DNA of 64,000 nt from Odiellus spinosus (Eukaryota > Arthropoda > Arachnida > Opiliones > Phalangiidae). The position numbers were made by a program, and so were the translations under genes. The stretch spans positions 9,651,676 to 9,715,675 of the forward strand of contig OY987240.1 of assembly GCA_963920705.1 (NCBI GenBank), read 5' to 3'. The notes below the pieces were generated by a model. That model was not told the origin of the DNA. It searched no databases and saw only the letters and a list, made by a program, of their open reading frames with translations. Positions 60,396 through 64,000 of this stretch are shown here, one piece after another. Numbering within the stretch: position 1 is the first letter of the stretch; every line of letters starts with the position of its first letter.

Positions 60396-63300
60396 ATTAT
60401 ATCAAAAATGTCTTTGCGAACAAAGACCCAGAAGGACATGTTATGGCCTTGAATGTCTGAAGTGACAGATATTTAATTTTCTTTTAAAACATTAAATTTA
60501 AATACAATTAAATTTTCTTTTAAAATATTAAATTTAAATACAATTAAATTTTCTTTTAAAACATGAAATTTAAATATAATTAGATTTTATTTTAAAACGA
60601 AATTTAAATATAATCACAATCTGGCACGATTTAGAGTTTCAAATTTCAAAACAACTGATTTTATTCACTCGGAAATATTTAAGAAAAAACATAACAGACG
60701 ATTTTCTCCCATTGACGCTTAACATTAAATTTCGCTTAATTATTTTTCAGGGATTACGTGTCAAACAAAACGAAACTTTTCGTTCGATAGAAAAATTTAC
60801 TTTATTTAGCTTTGGCTTTAGGCGTAGACTCAAAGTTCTATGATCTGATCTCATACCTTAATTGGATAATGTTTTCTATGGATAATGTTTTATTATAACT
60901 CCTCGACTTTAGTCGAGGCAATTCGTTCATGTTATCTTATGAATGCTTATACATGGAATTTAAAGTGAAAAATATTCCCCATATTTAAATTTTTAATCTA
61001 GGTTGCAAACGAACAAACCTAATCCATGGATAATGTTTTATTACAACTCCTCGACTTTAGTCGAGGCAATTCGTTCATGTTATCTTATGAATGCTTATAC
61101 ATGGAATTTAAAGGGAAAAAAATTCCCCATATTTAAATTTTTAATCTAGGTTGCAAACGAACAAACCTAATCCATGGATAATGTTTTATTACAACTCCTC
61201 GACTTTAGTCGAGGCAATTCGTTCATGTTAGCTTATGAATGCTTATACAAGGAATTTAAAGGGAAAAAAATTCACCATATTTTAATTTTTAATCTAGGTT
61301 GCAAACGAACAAACCTAATCCATGGATAATGTTTTATTACAACTCCTCGACTTTAGTCGAGGCAATTCGTTCATGTTAGCTTATGAATGCTTATACAAGG
61401 AATTTAAAGGGAAAAAAATTCACCATATTTTAATTTTTAATCTAGGTTGCAAACGAACAAACCTAATCCATGGATAATGTTTTATTACAACTCCTCGACT
61501 TTAGTCGAGGCAATTCGTTCATGTTAGCTTATGAATGCTTATACAAGGAATTTAAAGGGAAAAAAATTCACCATATTTTAATTTTTAATCTAGGTTGCAA
61601 ACGAACAAACCTAATCCATGGATAATGTTTTATTACAACTCCTCGACTTTAGTCGAGGCAATTCGTTCATGTTAGCTTATGAATGCTTATACAAGGAATT
61701 TAAAGGGAAAAAAATTCACCATATTTTAATTTTTAATCTAGGTTGCAAACGAACAAACCTAATCCATGGATAATGTTTTATTACAACTCCTCGACTTTAG
61801 TCGAGCCAATTCCTTCATGTTAGCTTATGAATGCTTATACAAGGAATTTAAAGGGAAAAAAATTCCCTATATTTTAATTTTTAATCTAGGTTGCAAACGA
61901 ACAAACCTAATCCATGGATAATGTTTTATTACAACTCCTCGACTTTAGTCGAGCCAATTCGTTCATGTTAGCTTATGAATGCTTATACAAGGAATTTAAA
62001 GGGAAAAAAATTCCCCATATTTTAATTTTTAATCTAGGTTGCAAACGAACATACCTAATCCATGGATAATGTTTTATTACAACTCCTCGACTTTAGTCGA
62101 GGCAATTCGTTCACGTTAGCTTATGAATGCTTATACAAGGAATTTAAAGGGAAAAAAATTCACCATATTTTAATTTTTAATCTAGGTTGCAAACGAACAA
62201 ACCTAATCCATGGATAATGTTTTATTACAACTCCTCGACTTTAGTCGAGCCAATTCCTTCATGTTAGCTTATGAATGCTTATACAAGGAATTTAAAGGGA
62301 AAAAAATTCCCTATATTTTAATTTTTAATCTAGGTTGCAAACGAACAAACCTAATCCATGGATAATGTTTTATTACAACTCCTCGACTTTAGTCGAGCCA
62401 ATTCGTTCATGTTAGCTTATGAATGCTTATACAAGGAATTTAAAGGGAATAAAAATTCCCCATATTTTAATTTTTAATCTAGGTTGCAAACGAACATACC
62501 TAATCCATGGATAATGTTTTATTACAACTCCTCGACTTTAGTCGAGGCAATTCGTTCATGTTAGCTTATGAATGCTTATACAAGGAATTTAAAGGGAATA
62601 AAAATTCCCCATATTTTAATTTAGGTTGCGAACGAACAAACCTAATCCATGGATAATGTTTTATTATAACTCCTAATAACTAATTAGTGGTCCCTTATGG
62701 AAATCATCATTTAAATTGTACGGTTTTAATGAAAAGAAAAATGAAAGTATTACAATTTATTTAAAAACCTTATCCGCTCTAAAATTCGTCGCTTTGAAGT
62801 TCTCTTCCCTCGCGCGCGCAATATAGCTTTGAAAGTACAAATTGTTATGGTTTGCGTCGTCTGCTAAGTTAGAAAAGAAGGTGACTTTAAACGGGCTTTA
62901 AAAATCACATTTCCCTTTATCATATACCCATTCCAATAAACCGGCGAGTATTTTTAACGATCCGTTCAATCGCGAGTCGTGGAAATTCGGGTTAAATTAA
63001 GAAAACAAAAAGTGGACTCGCGTTATACTGAAAAATAACAGTTCAATACACGTTTTCCCTGAAAAATAATTAAGCGAAATTTAATGTTAAGCGTCAATGG
63101 GAGAAAATCGTCTGTTATGTTTTTTCTTAAATATTTCCGAGTGAATAAAATCAGTTGTTTTGAAATTTGAAACTCTAAATCGTGCCAGATTGTGATTATA
63201 TTTAAATTTCGTTTTAAAAGAAAATCTAATTATATTTAAATTTCATGTTTTAAAAGAAAATTTAATTGTATTTAAATTTAATGTTTTAAAAGAAAATTTA

Positions 63301-63413
63301 ATTGTATTTAAATTTAATGTTTTAAAAGAAAATTAAATATCTGTCACTTCAGACATTCAAGGCCATAACATGTCCTTCTGGGTCTTTGTTCGCAAAGACA
63401 TTTTTGATATAAT
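60396..63413. mobile_element. inner inverted-repeat unit of element B
   Basis: The arms begin attatatcaaaaatgtcttt and end acatttttgatataat, as in copy A. The arms here are a little longer (about 350 bp) because of one or two extra copies of a ttaaattttcttttaaaaca-type unit, present symmetrically in both arms. Confidence 0.85.
60870..62640 (+). repeat. tandem array 2 of element B, 12 units of about 148 bp
   Basis: Each unit carries cctcgactttagtcgagg (or ...gagcc in three units), cttatgaatgcttatacaag and gttgcaaacgaacaaaccta. Copy A has four such units. Confidence 0.95.
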
Positions 63414-64000
63414 TATTACAGCCTTCAACAGCGCTTGCATTGTCCTAATATTAAAATGATAGGCCGGTTTTGATACCCAAGGTCTTAGTCTCTTATTTCA
63501 CGCAGTCGCTGTTAAAGGCTAAAATAATATGATTGGCAGAAATTTATCTTGACTTTTATTCAAATACCTATAATCCCCAGGTGGCCCTATAAAAACCTAT
63601 TTTTATTTTTTGTAACATTGATTAAATTGCACTGCGAAAGAAAAAAATATCGTAGGTATATTAATTATATTTCGTTTAACCTCGTTTAAAAATACGTTCA
63701 ACATTAGTCTAATTTTACAATAAAAAACCTCCGGTTTTCTCAATAAGTCGGAGAATTTTAATAATGTCCATTAAGCACAGTATTACGTGACTGAAACTTA
63801 AAATTTAGAGATTATTCTAAAACTATCCATCAATTTAAATCCGTCGCGAGTCTGGCTACACAATTACCAATTTCGCGTCGTCTGCTTGTTCTTGGAAGTT
63901 CTTCAGTCACGGTCGACGGATGTATAGTCCGGTTTTCGAAGCGTTCCCCCCGGTGTTAAAGTTTAATTTTACGATAATCGGTAATATTTAGCGTAAGTCG
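63414..64000. other. no gene recognised
   Basis: AT-rich sequence with stops in all frames. The missing 5' exons of the ACSS3-like gene were looked for here on the minus strand and not found. A segment near 63840-63900 vaguely resembles repeat family S. Confidence 0.5.

Larger units (their letters stand above)
57239..63413 (+). mobile_element. compound non-autonomous repeat element, copy B (6.2 kb)
   Basis: In the same orientation and order as copy A, with very similar unique segments (terminal hairpin, foldback with perfect stem at about 57798-57837, T-run at 58077). The tandem arrays differ in size: about 20 units in array 1 (58348-60320) and 12 in array 2 (60870-62640). The extra tandem units explain most of the length difference from A. 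It contains no coding frame. It lies directly upstream of the first recognised ACSS3-like exon. Confidence 0.85.

Overview
The window is animal nuclear DNA, most likely from an arthropod. Genes are split by spliceosomal introns and I could join the exons in frame. The presenilin has the WD form of its first catalytic motif, as I recall for Drosophila. Introns and spacers are full of small non-autonomous DNA transposons of hAT and other types, foldback elements and minisatellites. I see no operons, tRNA, rRNA or CRISPR. The species cannot be named from the sequence alone.

Left part (1-25 kb). A 3.9-kb compound repeat (copy A, 316-4240) is followed by one very large, essentially intronless ORF (about 7095-12487). 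It encodes a STAND/NLR-like protein: an N-terminal class-3 lipase-like domain with a GHSLG elbow, a NACHT NTPase, and 13 C-terminal ankyrin repeats. Frame-broken ankyrin relics follow its stop codon. From 12.9 to 25 kb I find no convincing gene, only dispersed repeats, foldback elements and decayed repeat tracts.

Middle and right part (25-57 kb). This is a run of conserved housekeeping genes: presenilin (minus, 9 exons, 486 aa), an MCFD2-like EF-hand cargo-receptor partner (plus, 3 exons, 237 aa), SDE2 (minus, 5 exons, 300 aa, apparently without the SAP domain), TFIIE-alpha (minus, 4 exons, 444 aa), a five-finger C2H2 protein (plus), and the C-terminal 417 residues of an ACSS3-like acyl-CoA synthetase (minus, 12 exons in the window). 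A decayed P-element/THAP9-type transposase lies between SDE2 and TFIIE-alpha. MCFD2-like and SDE2 converge; TFIIE-alpha and the zinc-finger gene diverge. The genes share no pathway: they serve gamma-secretase proteolysis, ER-to-Golgi cargo export, pre-mRNA splicing/genome stability, RNA polymerase II initiation and acyl-CoA activation.

Right end (57-63.4 kb). Copy B of the compound repeat (57239-63413) lies in the same orientation as copy A, about 53 kb away, and differs from it mainly in the number of tandem units. It probably sits in an intron of the ACSS3-like gene or just beyond its first exons.

Most notable items: the lipase-NACHT-ankyrin protein; the paired compound repeats with nested hairpins and two expanding tandem arrays; a hairpin-ended repeat terminus whose stem pairing is kept while its sequence changes; about 18 copies of a CTCF-like AGATGGCGC motif, some inside transposons; and several MITE families with exact 7- or 8-bp target-site duplications.
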